64,000 bases of DNA, from contig MNCI01008292.1 of NCBI GenBank assembly GCA_015680685.1, positions 185,475 to 249,474 on the forward strand, given 5' to 3'. This document shows positions 42,148 through 54,465 of the stretch, piece after piece. Every line of letters starts with the position of its first letter. Positions within the stretch are counted from its first letter, which is position 1. A model generated the notes under the pieces. That model was not told the origin of the DNA and did no database searches. It was given only the letters and a program-made list of their open reading frames with translations. Origin of the DNA: Gnetum montanum (lineage: Eukaryota > Streptophyta > Gnetopsida > Gnetales > Gnetaceae). Made by a program: the position numbers and the translations under genes.

Positions 42148-43491
42148 TGTACCGTTCGAAATCGTCGATCTCCGGTTGGAAGGAAATAGAAACCGAGGGA
42201 TCACTGGACACGCACAAAAGACCCTACCTTCACCTGAGGGAAAGCTGGAATTAACGAAGGTAGAGTACCTTGAATGGTCCGCACGCGGATCAGGCAAGGA
42301 TTTCCTTGAACGTACACCGAAGTGCTATACGCTGGGTTATATGTAAACAACGTAACAAGCGTAAAGCGGAGCGTAAACAGTGTAACTGATGCGAACGGAG
42401 CGTAAACATAAAAAAGCGTAAACAGTATACATGCAACAATTAATGCAAACTATAACAGATTTTAGGAAGAAAATGTAACAATGGTATTTCAAAATGAGAG
42501 TTACAATGCACCGGTCTAATGCAGTTGTGGCTTTGACACAAGGCGGACAAATAGCCTGGTGGATGCAGGGATGACTGTGGGATGGTTCAAACTGTAGGCA
42601 CAGCGTAGAGGCTGTATGCATAGCGTACAGGGTTGAAGTCCAACGTACAAGGCTCTTTGCTTTGGTTCCTAGCGTCTCTATTTTTTTCTGATTTTCTTCA
42701 ATTTTTGCCAACTGCCCGATCTAGTGAAAAATTGGGATTTTTATACAGGTTTTGACGTTAGATACGGGTTGGGTGACATGTGGCGTGTTGACCAAGTGTG
42801 AAAGAATAAAATTTACAAGTATACAACATATTACATCTGCTGGGTGTATACGCTATATCAGGCGAGCGTAGACTCTGGGTGTATACGCTGGGCATGGAGG
42901 GCGTATATGCTGGATTTATTGGGCGTATACACTGTGGATTTTGGCGTATACGCTGGATGTTCTGGGCGTATACGCTATCTGTCGGGTGTACATGTTGGGC
43001 ATATATGCTGATGGTTGCTCTGCTCATGTAAGTTGTTGCCTTGTACCAAATCCTGCTCTACAGTGCTGTTTCCATGCTGTCTTCAGGGATTACGTGCTGG
43101 GTGTATGCATCAGTTGTACCTGCTGAGCGTACATGTGAGGTGTCTACATTGAGCATATACGCTGAGCATGTACGCTAGGCGTATACACTGGGGATGTTAT
43201 CTGGGGCGTATACGTTGGGGATGTTATCTGGGGCGTATACGCTGTGAGCATCGGGCGTATACGCTGAGAATACATACTTAGTGTAAACTAAGTATTTCAA
43301 GCTCTGAAGTTGCTAGGTTTAATAGCAGATGACGTGGTCATCTGTGGGTCCTAGGGACTTGCTTCTTGTTGGGTTTGACTTTGCTTGAAGCTGTCTGCGG
43401 GGCTCTCAAGCTTCAGCCATGTTGAGGAACATCATGACTTAGCCCGGTTCTTGTTGGAGAAGTACTAAGCTCGAAATTTTGTGGTGTTTCA
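42148..43491 (-). repeat. 5' LTR of element B
   Basis: Pair of 24922-26252. TATA box TATAAAAA at 42738-42745 (-). Palindrome array at 42840-43275, with one extra GGGGATGTTATCTGGGGCGT unit duplicated near 43190-43230 relative to the other LTR. Confidence 0.93.
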
Positions 43492-43851
43492 CGTTGGATG
43501 CTGGACGCCAGACGCTGATGCCAGGACACACTGCAGACATGCCAGAGCTAGATCCATGCACGCTGGAGACCTTGGCGGAGCAAAAATAGCATAGATCTAT
43601 AGATCCGAAGGCCAGACATCCAGATCCACTTTTGTACTTTAACATTCTTTCTACATTTTGCATTTTTTAGCGTATCAAGCTCTTACGTTGTGGATTACAC
43701 ATGTCACCGTAAGAGATCTTGGATGCTACACTGTACATTTCAATAATTTCTGTGCATCCGATCAACGCACACAGCTATCACCCGATCTGAATTTTTCTCA
43801 CCTCGTAACCATGGATCTTCACATAGATCTGCATCCCACACATCAAAACCG

Positions 43852-43859
43852 TATAAATA
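43852..43859 (+). promoter_or_regulatory. TATA box of solo LTR F
   Basis: TATAAATA in AACCGTATAAATACC, 570 bp before the LTR end. Confidence 0.5.
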
Positions 43860-44435
43860 CCATGATTTTCCACTAGATCGAAGGGGTTTAAAAAAATTTA
43901 ATCACGGAGCATCCTGTACACTTTGGACGTTGAACATTCCAGGCAACATTTCATACTCTAGGCATCAGACTTGGTCACACTTGGCAAGGGAAATCTTGGT
44001 CACACTGTAGAACCTGCAACCAGAAACCTGTATTCCCTAGCATCCATTCACATCGGGGCTAAACGTCCATCTTGCAATCATTCTGTAACTACGTTCTGAT
44101 TAGTGCACTTCTTTGTAATTTTCAATCAATACAAATAGTTACATTTTTGCCAATCATATTTATAGTTTACATTATTTTCTATTTACGCTGTTTACACCTT
44201 GTTTGTGCTTGTTCACGTTTACGTTTGCATCTGTTTACAATAACTCGATGCACTGCCATTGCGTACGCTAGGGGAAGTCCTTGTTTGATCTATGTATAGA
44301 CCATCCAAGGCACTCTGCCTTCATTTATTTCCAGCTTGCCCTCGCACGAAGGTAGGGTCTTACTGTTTCATCCATAGATCTCTCAGTGTTCGTTCATTCT
44401 AGCCTCTCACCGATGATTTTGGATGGTACACGTGG

Positions 44436-45301
44436 CATAGCGAAGCGTCACAAGCTTCAGTTGCAGCATGGCACAATGTAGCATCACAAGCTTCAGCTAT
44501 AGCATGACAGGTCAACAACATTCTGTGGGCTTAGGACACGCATCATCTAAACTTCGTTCTTCTCCGAACCGTAATCCTATAAATGCCCCGACGAACAATG
44601 CTTAAAAGGTTGGTTGATCAATTGGTTGAGGGATATTGTTGGTTGATTGGCAAAGAAAACAAAAGAGAGTTGGCAACAATAGAAAGCAGGTTAGAAAAAT
44701 TTGAGATAGTTGACGAAGGTCGGCAAGAGCATCGACGGTGATAGAGAGAAAGCTTCTTGGTCAGAGATTGTAAGCTAGCAAACATTTTGCTTCAAGCCTG
44801 ACTCCCTTCCACCTAGATTGGCTAATGAACAAGTTAGATTGACATTTTGCTTGTTTAATCTCTAGATAGCTTCTTGTTGGTGGCAGATACTTCATCCAAA
44901 CCGGAGTCCTCTTGTAAATCCCGTTGTATTCGTCATATTTACTCATAAGATAGATCCCAAATCTTGAGATCATGCATTTTATAAATTCAATTCATTGCAT
45001 CCCGTTTACATTAATCTTTACCATCGTTTTGTATAGTTTACATCGTTTTCATTACCTTCAAGATCCGATCTTGGAGTAGATCTCATTTTCTCGTCATTTG
45101 GTACTACATGCTTATAACAAATCATCATCTCGTTAAATGATCGTATTACTGACCAAATAAGTCCCTGTTTGATCGACAAGACTGTTTAGGGCACCTCGGA
45201 TTTGTTTTCTCCAGCACAACCCTCACACAGATCCAGGGTTAAAACTGTGTACATGGAAAGCTTGTCGGTGTTTCCAGTAATCGACGTTTTTCATCGTTAC
45301 A
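44436..45301 (+). repeat. 3' LTR of element A, right part
   Basis: It continues the LTR broken at 23619 and matches 4779-5610 (AAGCTTCTTGGTCAGAGATT, CATTTTGCTTGTTTAATCTC, end CATCGTTACA). A partial duplication of CACAAGCTTCAG(T/C) occurs near 44450 and 44486. CTCAC follows. Confidence 0.9.
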
Positions 45302-45306
45302 CTCAC

Positions 45307-47227
45307 CACTCATCAATGATTGAATTTATCAACATTGAGATATTTGCGGTGTTATGTTTGGTGTGTGTATTTAATGTAGAAGTAAGTAGAAAATGAACTA
45401 TAGAATTTTTACAAGCACATTTATGCAAATTGTGAAAACCACAAAGATCTCATTGGAACAAAAGACAGTATTTTTGAGCTTATTGCAAATCAATTTATGC
45501 TTTTGCATTAAATGTTTGATCTATAAGTGCTCTAAATTTACTTCATAAATAGAATTTTTGAGTTTCATGTGAAATAATAAAAACAAATTATTTCACACTT
45601 TGGAATGCTTATTTAGTTACATAAAAATTGTTTCATGTTTTTAAAATTAATATGTATGTGATGAAAAATTATGTTTAAGATATGGAATTAGTTGTGCATG
45701 TGGATTTTGGTTTCATTGAGGTAATTTAAAGAAAAATTGAGTTTTTTAAATAAGTTTTAAGTCAACTATTTTTAGAAATGGCTCACAGAGACAAACGACA
45801 TGGACAAGCATGGGATAGAATGTGCAATGTAAGAACCTCTTCTTTAACATATTCTAAAAGTACCCAGACTAAATCATTGTTACTATCATCCCCACTGGTA
45901 CCATGATAAAAAATTCATGGTGGGGATCCATATGGTAAAGACTTTAGCTTAACATAAAAGGCTAGTACAAAGAAGATCAAGCTTTATTTAGTAATTACTA
46001 CTTACTATGAAGTTGTTGCCAATAAGTCAAGTAGTTTTAATCTGCTACTTTCTAGGGAGGAATATGTGAGATATCTATCCCTATGGGTTAGTATTCAATA
46101 TTATCATTATGATCTAACATTGGTCACATAGTTGTTTGAGTAAGGCCGCTGTGCTAAATTGGAAAGATTTTACCTTATACTATTTATGAAGTTCATGGTA
46201 TTAGAAGATCACATGGTGATCCAAAATTTTGTAAGAAACTATAATAATAGTTGATGTATGTTTCAGGTAGAAAAGGTCTAGAGGTTTTTTACGATTCAAA
46301 AAAGGTTCTTACAATTTTGTTTTAAAATTGTAAAAACAAATTTTACGTTAAAATAAGTAATGTTTCCCAAGCATTAATTGTTGGAGTGTCTTATAAATGA
46401 TGAAGAGTGGAGAAAAGCATGTACCATCACCACCTCAAGGATTTTAATTACACAGCTAATGATGCCATATTTAGGTCTTGCTAATATAATTTCCTATCAT
46501 ATAGTAGTGAAGAACGATAAGAATGCTATCTCATGACCTTTGTTATATTTGCTTTATGTTGTGGTGAAGAAGGAAAGCCATGTGAATTAGCTTTCTATTT
46601 TGAAAGTGGAAATGACAAAAAGGTACTTTCATACTATACTTCCTTTGGGTCTCATGATTCCTATGGTTACCTCCTACTTACATTTATTAAAGCCTTTAAC
46701 AATGCAAACATTATAGAAGTCCTTGCAATAGTGAAAATAAAAAATAAAGAGTTAGTTTCTAGGTTATTCTTATAAGCCTTTTCAAAAGTTAAGTAGATTG
46801 TCATGGACTTATCCTTAATAAAATAAGTCATTGATGTCTAGGCTAAGGGGTGGAGTGAACTTGAATGCAACCATTTGACTCCATCCATAGAGGCACTATT
46901 AATTTCTTTAAGGCGTTTGGGAAGAAGCTCCTTGTGGAGGAAACTCTTTATAATAAAGCTACATGGATAGATTTTTGGCATATAAATGATGATAATTTTC
47001 CATTAGTAATCTAAGGCATAACATATAAGGATCTCAATGGGTTTTCAAGGACTTATGCCATCACGATAAGTAATGATTTATTGTATGATTTGATGATCAT
47101 AAATTGCATCATGGTGGACTATTATTTTATAGACAAGACTTATGAAGCAATGTTGAGAAATAACAAACAAGTATTTGATGTTTTTCTCAACACAAAATGA
47201 AGTACTAAATAAGGATTTGATAACTAC
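45307..47227 (+). pseudogene. Element H remnant, second piece
   Basis: AT-rich. Partly open + frames: MAHRDKRHGQAWDRMCN (45779), KKIKLYLVITTYYEVVANKS and LLLSREEYVRYLSLWVS (about 45985-46100), and an 80-codon frame at 46533-46775 (EGKPCELAFYFESGNDKKVL). Stops at intervals of 30-60 codons suggest an old coding region, not random sequence. I do not recognise the family. By position it is upstream of H's gag. Confidence 0.35.
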
Positions 47228-47829
47228 TTATCTGTTGGCACATTTGGCCATTCCATGGAACAGTGAGACTCTTGATTTGAAAACTAAAACTCATCGGTTC
47301 AATTTTGGTAAGCCTTTTGCTTCATTTTCAATAAATTATAAAAGTCAAGTCATGAGTTTAACATTACGTATTTAAAATTTGTTGGCTCATCCGGTAAGGT
47401 CTGTATCCACCTAATAACATATCAAAGTTTAATTGTTCAGTTTCACCCACATCCATACCTACCCACAAACACAGAGCCTGAGTCTGACCCTGAGCCTGCA
47501 CCTGCCTTTGTTTTTTTGCAAAGGCATGACTAGTAATTTCTCCTTTTCATGGGTAGCAATTTGATGGTGATATCAAAATTATCGACATCATCCATTTTGC
47601 ATGCTGCAGCTGTTGAATTATTTTGGGGGCACAATTAGATTCTGAACTAGGGTTATTATCTGAGAACAAGATGCAGCAGTTCTACTGCATTAACATGAAG
47701 AAGAAAAATAATTTGTTACAGGCGTAGGCATGTTCCTGAGCAGAGGTTACTGTGTTACTGCACCAGAAATTCCCATGAATAATTAAGCTCCGACCATGGC
47801 AAGGGGTAGCGCCATTGGGACGTTCTTGG

Positions 47830-48450
47830 CCTTGGACAGGCTATGACATTCTGATGAACACTTGGTGCACAAACTCCATTTGTAGCACCAACACCAGCGT
47901 CTTCTGCACCTTCAACCTCTGCCTAGACTTACACAGCCGCTGAAGAAGACCCATAGTCGCGAGCCGTTTTTGCTGTGCTTTAGCACCCTATTCACGGAGC
48001 TGTTGGACCGCATCGTGTCAGTGGCAATTTGCACGTGGCCCATGTTGTTTCGTGGCACCACCGTCCACAGATGGAAAGGCCTCGATTGCTTCTTCTTTTT
48101 GATGAATCCGGTGCCCATGTATGAGGTTACGTTCCTGGAATTGTTGCCTCCACATCAAACCTGCAAACACAGACGTGAAAATATGGGTAGGCCACAAAAC
48201 CCTCATCCCTGTACTTTGCACAGATAGAAAAATGATCGACACACAGCCATGGCGGACACAGAAGATGTGAAAAACGCGGCAGTGGCACCAACACGACGTT
48301 ATTTATACTGACAAAAAAACATGGCCGCAACATTCAAAAACAGATATAAAAAACATTCATCTCTGCCTAGCCGCGGCCACGATCTGGTGCTGTTGAGTCT
48401 GGAGCGAGTCCCCCACCGCTGCACCAATCTTCAGGGTTTCTGACATCGTG
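47830..48450 (+). pseudogene. GC-richer gene-like segment inside S2
   Basis: Richer in GC than its surroundings. A + frame reads LFTELLDRIVSVAICTWPML then RGTTVHRWKGL, vaguely like an F-box (E-L-L-D-R-I-V ... R-x-x-xRWK), but this is too short and isolated to claim. S1 has a different GC-rich segment at 8290-9120. Confidence 0.25.
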
Positions 48451-49179
48451 TGGGAAATGCGTGAGAAGAAATGGTTAGGGGCTTGAGGCCTGAGGGTTGG
48501 ATGACTTACGTAGCAAAGAGAATTGCACAATTAGGAGCTGATAAATGCTACAACAAAACATTATGAAACTTTCTAAAAATGAGTTCGGACAAGAGATCGA
48601 TGCTCATGATGCAGTTATTCAAGGGAATGAAGCTCCAGTTTATCAGAAATATGCCAAATATGTGGGAATGAAGAGGGACTTTCGTCTAATTGCTAGTAAA
48701 GGAGGTCGCACAAGCCTCTTCAAATAATTTTGCAGCATGGCCAAGGGGAGATAGATGATCAAATTCTATTTATTGACCTTTATGTCATTCCTAAATATAC
48801 ATATACAAAGTTATATGTATAGCTATTTTATAAAAAATGGGGATTTATGGACATTTCCAACTATAACTTTAATTTATATAATTGTAACTTTATGTGGAAG
48901 TTGTAACTTCCTAGCCTTAATCCATGATGTTTGTAACCATTAAAAAGGCCACTTGTCAACTATAGCCTTTTTATCTCCACAATGGCCACTTGTCAACTAC
49001 ATGGGACACGTGTCAGATGCAGCATTTTTATCTCTTTTGTGGTTGCAACCACCCAAAATTGTTGTAACTTACCTAACTTGTTGGGCAAGTAATCTCCTAA
49101 TTGGTTGACCAAGTTACTTGGGAGAGAAGTTAGGTGAGATATTTTTGAATATGTAACTTCCCTACCTACCTTTGAACCC

Positions 49180-49187
49180 TATAAAAA
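49180..49187 (+). promoter_or_regulatory. TATA box of S2
   Basis: TATAAAAA in ACCCTATAAAAAGGCTT, typical of plant LTR promoters. ACTTGTCAACTA repeats (48953 and 48988) lie upstream. Confidence 0.55.
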
Positions 49188-50375
49188 GGCTTCAGGGGTC
49201 AAGGAGGAAGGATCATCACATGGGGTCTCACACATCACACTTGGGATCTTGGAAGATTTGTAAAGAAGATTGCTTGAAAGATGGATTGCTAGAGAAACGA
49301 TTTCAGCCTCTTTGTCATGGTCCTGTGAGTTATGTATTTTTTATTTTGTTTAAATTGTTTAGCTAGTGGTTTAGATAGTATCATCCTTGGCAAGTAATTT
49401 TGGGATTTTTAGATTGCTCTTATTGTTCTTGTTGCCCGATAGAAATTTCTATTAAAATTTTGCCATAGAAGCGCTTGTGTTTAAAAGCCTTAAGAGCATT
49501 TTAGTAGTAAATTTCATTATTGTGCAACGTGTGGGAACTGCTATTGGGATTGTTGTAAGAGAGCCTCTGTTTGTAGTCACGCCGTTGAACAATTCAGTAG
49601 TCGAGAGGGTTCAGAAAATCTTTGGTATTTTGATGGGACCAGAATAGCTTCTTTTTATCTTTAAAGTGAATTCTCGTGGTATTTCAATCAGAAATTGTCA
49701 AGTCTTTTAAAGGTTCTGTTTGAATGCAATCGTTGACATCTATTATCTAGTCAAAATGGAGTCTCGTACGTGGTAGTTTACGCAGCAATTTTTGGTAGCA
49801 TAATAGGATTGTCTTGAAGATATTGCTTGTTTGAGCCTTGGAAGTTTGAACAATTCGTAGATATTGAATTTGGGATAGCTTTATTGCGAAGTGTTTACTT
49901 GTGTCATTTTACCTTGTTTAAATATTTGAGGTCTACACAAATCTGCTTTCTTTTCTTTGCTACTTATTTTCATCGAATCTTGCTCTATTTCTAGTTTTCT
50001 TGTGGAACTATCTCTTTCTCTGGGGAAAATTAGGAGTAGATTGTGGAGTTTTGCTCAAATGTTTTTGCAAAATTTTATTTGTTACAAGTAGGTATTATAA
50101 GGACCGCGTAGACTAGGCAGTTGAACAAAATAGGAAATTTTCAACAACTTACAGTACTTGGCAAAGTTGGCTGAATCTATTTAAAGTAAGTCATTTGTAG
50201 TTTACACAACACAATTGTTACATTTCTCACAACCGCACGCCGCAACAGCACACACACATACTCACATTTATTTGGAGGTATCTGGGCCTTGGTGTTGCCA
50301 GAGACCAGCAGACACCTAAATCCTATTTGAGGACACTTGTTGGCGGTCGCGTCCTAAATGGTCGCCAACATTATC

Positions 50376-51110
50376 AAGAAAAAAAATATGTTAAAGCTTT
50401 TGCCAAGTTTAAGGGAGAGGTCATTGGTATGCTAAAATCTGCCAAGAAGAAATTTGAAGAATTAGTAGTACTGAAATAAATAAAGAGCAGTGTGTGTTCC
50501 AACATAGTACTAGAGCTTACAAATAAATTGGAGGAATTGATGTGAGAAATATTGAGTTGGAGGGATATAAATTGATAATTTAGAATAAAGTCTTTGAGTT
50601 CCAAGAAGAGCTTGAATTAATATAGAATCGTACGAAGAAATGCTCAAATAGAAAAATAAGATGTTAGAGATTTTTAGTGAAGAAAGAAAGAAGCTGGATA
50701 CTAGGGTGAGAAGCTTATAGGAATATATGATTAATGATGACTTCATAGCTCATTACAAGGAATTGCTGATATCTCCCTCTAAGAAGGGTTGGGAGTTGCC
50801 ACTTGTTAATACCTATGATGTCACTATCAATCTTAGCAGCATATAATAAAGTAAAAATTGAGATACAAAATAAATATGTTGAACTAGAGTTAAAATAATC
50901 CATTGAAAAGTTTTCACCTTTGTCCACAGAATCTCTTGCAGCTCTTAAAGAATCTATTCCAAAATCAAGGGGTGAATCATCATTAAATATATTTGATAAT
51001 ATGATGAGTGATAATATAGGCTCATTTGTTAATGAATGTTTCAAGTTAATAAAATTCCTTATTTATATTTACTATTTCATATCTCTTGTGTTATACGATG
51101 AAGTTATTTA
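50376..51110 (+). pseudogene. Coiled-coil frame upstream of gag, element H
   Basis: KFKGEVIGMLKSAKKKFEEL, IVLELTNKLEELM and EERKKLDTRVRSL are heptad-like; then SLAALKESIPKSRGESSLNI at 50920-51110. Stops are spaced 15-40 codons. The frame is on H's coding strand and precedes gag. Unrecognised. Confidence 0.35.
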
Positions 51111-53190
51111 ATTTTATTTTCCATAATAAGTAGGTGTTCTCTTTTTTTGCAATTAATTATTTTGTTATGTTGTAATATATTTTGAAGGAGATGATTACTT
51201 CTAATATCTCTAGTTGTTCTCCTTTGCATTTCAAGATATATTTAAGCGTTCAAAATGGAATACAACATTAGTTTGAAAAAGAAAAAATGTTTACTATCGT
51301 ATTATATTTATCATAATGGCTTTACTAATTGGAGATATAGCTAGTAATGTTTTTGGTCATGTGGTGCTTACTATAAAATGCATCATTTGAAAATGAAGTT
51401 TCACTTTAGAGCATTAATCTACAACTATTTATTGTGGTTATGAATATCTGATTCATGTATCCTAGTGGTAAATAGTAATGAAGTGATAATTTTCTTATCA
51501 TTTAATCTATAGCTATCATGGACCAGTTTTTATATAGTAAAAAAACATCATTATTTAATATATTAGGCTTGAGGGGCGGTGTTAAATATTTAATGTATTT
51601 TATCAAGATTTATATGTTAAAAAATAAACATTTTTTAACACCATGAATGTTTATATTACACTATTATGATGTCCAACACTGTCATAATGTTAGTTAGTTA
51701 TACTAATTGTTAAAGTTTGTTATAAGTAATTCTAATACTTATAGCTCCTAATTAATTCTAAGTACTTGTCATGTCTATTCAATCTATTGATATAACTATT
51801 TTTTAAATCTATATATGTGTTAATTATGGTTTGATCATACACAAATAGAAAACACATTAGAAATAGAGAAACATTGTATAGTGACATTCATCTTTGTTTA
51901 TATATTTTACCACTTTAATATAACTCAAAAATTTAATACTATGAACATCTTAGCATCTATAGTATGTTACAATGTTAATGTATTCTTATTTTATTAGAGG
52001 CATCTTAGCGTCTAGTTTCCTTAGACCTAGTAATCTAAATATCATAAGACTCAATAGCTAGGAGTGCAAGAGGCCAACAAACCTAAGGGATGTGATGGCA
52101 ATCTTGTTTCTATGTATCTGTCCTTGCTATTACATGTTTTTATGAGATAGATGAATGTTTTTTAGATGGGTATTGATATGAATAGCCCATGAGCCATGGA
52201 TTGCTTGTATAGTGTATATATGATGTGCATAGTAACATGATATGTGTTAGATGTATTGACTGATATGTTGTGGTATTTTAGATTAGATATATGCATGACT
52301 TGGATGCTTAGCATGTTACTTTCATGTATGATATATATTTATATATATGTTGGTTAGTATGTTTGTGTATATAATGTATCATTAGCTTGTTGATAAGATT
52401 TTTATGAAGATATTTATGGCTTTTTGTTATGTTATTTGATCTACTTTTGTGAGAGTCATGTTGTGATTTTGATGATACATTAGTTACGGTTCTTTCCTAA
52501 GCTAGACTTAGGTTAGACATTTGGGAGGTTACATTATTGCTAATGGATTAGCTAAGTTTTTTCTTGTTATTTCCTATGGCTTCTCAAGGCATGCTTGGAC
52601 ATATATCCTTTACTCCAAAGATCCTTTCATTTATGCTCATATTTTATTCTTTTTACTTTGTTATCATTTTCATATATTGGATTTTATGGTTTTAACATAT
52701 GCAGTAACTACAAATATGTTGTTCAAAAAGGAATATGAATAACTTATGGAAAAAATCTAATCCTTATTATATTTTCAAAAATACGAAAACTATTTTTATG
52801 AAAATACTCCTATCCATGCCTCTTATCTTCCATTTTTTGATAAATTTTGAAAAATATATGAATGTACATCCTCTGAAATCCAAAAGAACATAGAATATGC
52901 TACCTACCTTCAAATGGTAATAGAATGACTTAATATTTTTAAGAGATTTCTTGAAGTGTTTACATTCTTTTAGATAAATAAAATGTTAGAATTGAAATAC
53001 ATAAGGTTAATTTAGTCAACAATTTGTATTACTTCAATAGGTATGGTGATCACTCAATACTAAGATTATATAGTTAGAATAGGAAAAACTTATACAAGCT
53101 ATGCAAGTACTTCTTTTAAGTTTTAAAAAGTATAATACATCCATTAATAATCCTTCAATATATCAATCTAAAAGACATTCCAAATTGTGA
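51111..53190. other. AT-rich stretch without recognisable gene, element H
   Basis: About 2 kb of AT-rich sequence with TATA-like runs (e.g. 52320-52350). A 73-codon frame at 52521-52742 is hydrophobic and isolated. Nothing supports a gene. Confidence 0.5.
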
Positions 53191-53197
53191 ATAGTTC

Positions 53198-53660
53198 ATG
53201 GGAGAAGAAAATCTAGAGCTACATGTTAGAAAATTTACTATAATGTGTAAATTTTATGTCATACTCCTTGCAAATACTTTGTATCTTTTTGAAAAATCAT
53301 TATCAAAGCATGCACTGGATTGGTATAATTATTTGCCAGAAGCATCTATAATAATAATTGATAAGGTGTTCCAAGATTTTTTTCATATTATTTTATAATA
53401 AAAATAAAAAATCAAATTGATTTAAATGGTTTTAGAGACATGAAGTAGAAGAATGAAGAGAGTGTTCAAAGTTATGCAAAAAATGAAGGTTAGTAGCTCT
53501 ATGTGTCAATTTTTCCCTTAAAGATTCAAATATGGCTAAGTTATTTGTAAACTCATGTCTTCCTTGCATTTAAAAACATCCATGAATTCAAGATGTTTAC
53601 AAATTTAATGAAGTAGTCAAAATGATAAAATGATAAAATGTATTGAAGCCATTGAGGGGG
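53198..53660 (+). pseudogene. gag capsid remnant, element H
   Basis: LSKHALDWYNYLPEASIIII and VFQDFFHIIL match the ALDWYRALPxxSI...F signature of A and B. This fixes H as Ty3/gypsy on the + strand. Preceding residues ENLELHVRKFTIMCKFY fit the F-xxHL..F segment. Beyond 53400 only short fragments (NEESVQSYAKNE) continue. Confidence 0.65.
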
Positions 53661-54465
53661 TCGATTGTGAAAAAAAAAAAAAACCTATTGAAGACAAAAA
53701 AATTCATGTAGCAAAAGGAGTAAATTAGTTAACAAAATTTTAAAGAAGATTTTTTTAGAAAAATCCTTTCAATAAATCTATGAAATCTATTTTCGAAAAG
53801 TTGTTGAAGAAAGGAGTAATAAAGCTTTCAAAGGTTAGACTTGTTGATTTAGAGAGAAGAAATGCTCCATGGTTCAAACATGGCACTTTTGCATGTTTCA
53901 TTGACAAAAAGGACATAACATATAGACATGTTAGACTTTAATAAAGTTGGCTAAGTCTTTATTTAAGAAAAACGTAGGTTCTAATACTTTCCTTTTAGCA
54001 TCAAATGAAACTCTCAAAATATTTAAAAGTTCTTTCCCTGAAACTAAAAATAATATCTCTTTCACTAAATTAGAAGAACCTAAAGAACTAGAAGAATATA
54101 ATTAGGAAGACATCCACTTGATTAGAAATCTAGAATGAAAAGGAAAAAATAATCATCAAAACCAATTCTTAAAGAGAGAGAAATATCTTATTCTTCTAAT
54201 GCTTTCAAGTTAGCTTAGTAATAGTTATTTTATCACTTAAAGCAATCTTTTGTCAAGATTAGCTACCTCACTAGAACACTTGAACTCTTTTAAGGAGATC
54301 TTAAAGAAAATATTAGCAAATAATTACTTCAAATTACTAGTGAATTGAGCAACTAAGGCCTTATTTTTTCTAGTTCTTCATTAGATATAGAACTTGAAAC
54401 ATTATTTTAAGATGAAGATATTAAAACTAATGCAAGGAAAGTAATGAAGATTCAAAAGATCATAG
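53661..54465 (+). pseudogene. gag-protease linker, element H
   Basis: A decayed lysine/glutamate-rich linker (e.g. KLEEPKELEEYN at about 54065). No domain. Confidence 0.35.

Larger units (their letters stand above)
24922..43491 (-). mobile_element. Element B: Tat-like Ty3/gypsy retrotransposon, both LTRs present
   Basis: An 18.57-kb element in - orientation, with LTRs of 1.33 and 1.34 kb and an exact 5-bp duplication. In element order: 5' LTR (42148-43491), PBS, GCGTA-rich leader, gag (41292 to about 38100), protease (37510-37959), hairpin block, antisense gene on + (31879-36566), hairpin block, RT, RNase H, plant-type RNase H, integrase (to 27750), hairpin block, PPT, 3' LTR (24922-26252). 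It is the innermost insertion of the A-F-B nest and so the youngest of the three. Stop codons show it is defective. Confidence 0.92.
23620..44430 (+). mobile_element. F: solo LTR inserted in A's 3' LTR and split by B
   Basis: F consists of 23620-24921 plus 43497-44430, about 2.2 kb. It starts TGAAAACACCACAAAATTTT and ends TTTTGGATGGTACA, compared with B's LTR (- sense) TGAAACACCACAAAATTTT ... TTTCGGACGGTACA. Flanks are TGTGG (23615-23619) and CGTGG (44431-44435), one C/T difference. There is no internal region between two LTRs, so it is a solo LTR of a related, longer family. The left part has repeated statements of GTTACTTTTTCAGATGCTGCA (shortened, near 24050, 24240 and 24605). Confidence 0.82.
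4314..45301 (+). mobile_element. Element A: Tat-like Ty3/gypsy retrotransposon, interrupted
   Basis: A is a retrotransposon in + orientation, about 17.2 kb after removing S1 (7932-10890) and the F+B insertion (23620-44430). The order is 5' LTR, PBS, gag, protease, hairpin-repeat block, antisense gene (- strand), second block, RT, RNase H, plant-type RNase H, integrase, third block, PPT and a split 3' LTR. The two RNase H domains place it in the Tat branch. Many stops and frameshifts make this copy dead. Its LTRs begin TAAAACAC, a mutated form of the TGAAACAC start seen in G and B. Confidence 0.88.
47233..50370 (+). mobile_element. S2: 3.1-kb TG...CA element in H
   Basis: It starts TGTTGGCACATTTGG, ends GTCGCCAACA, and is flanked by exact TTATC (47228-47232 and 50371-50375). 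TATA box at 49180. The final 140 bp include GGAGGTATCTGGGCCTTGGTG and an imperfect terminal stem (GTTGGCG ... CGCCAAC), both also in S1. There are no gag or pol traces. I read it as a solo LTR with about 1.95 kb of U3, or a non-autonomous element. A 60-codon frame at 48545-48727 is unassigned. Confidence 0.7.

Noticed and set aside
47970-48227. F-box gene in S2
   Set aside because: Only about 30 residues vaguely fit, with no downstream domain and with stops in frame around it.
50339-50370. Helitron 3' end (hairpin near the terminus of S1 and S2)
   Set aside because: Helitrons make no target duplication and end in CTRR; S1 and S2 have 5-bp duplications and TG...CA-type ends.
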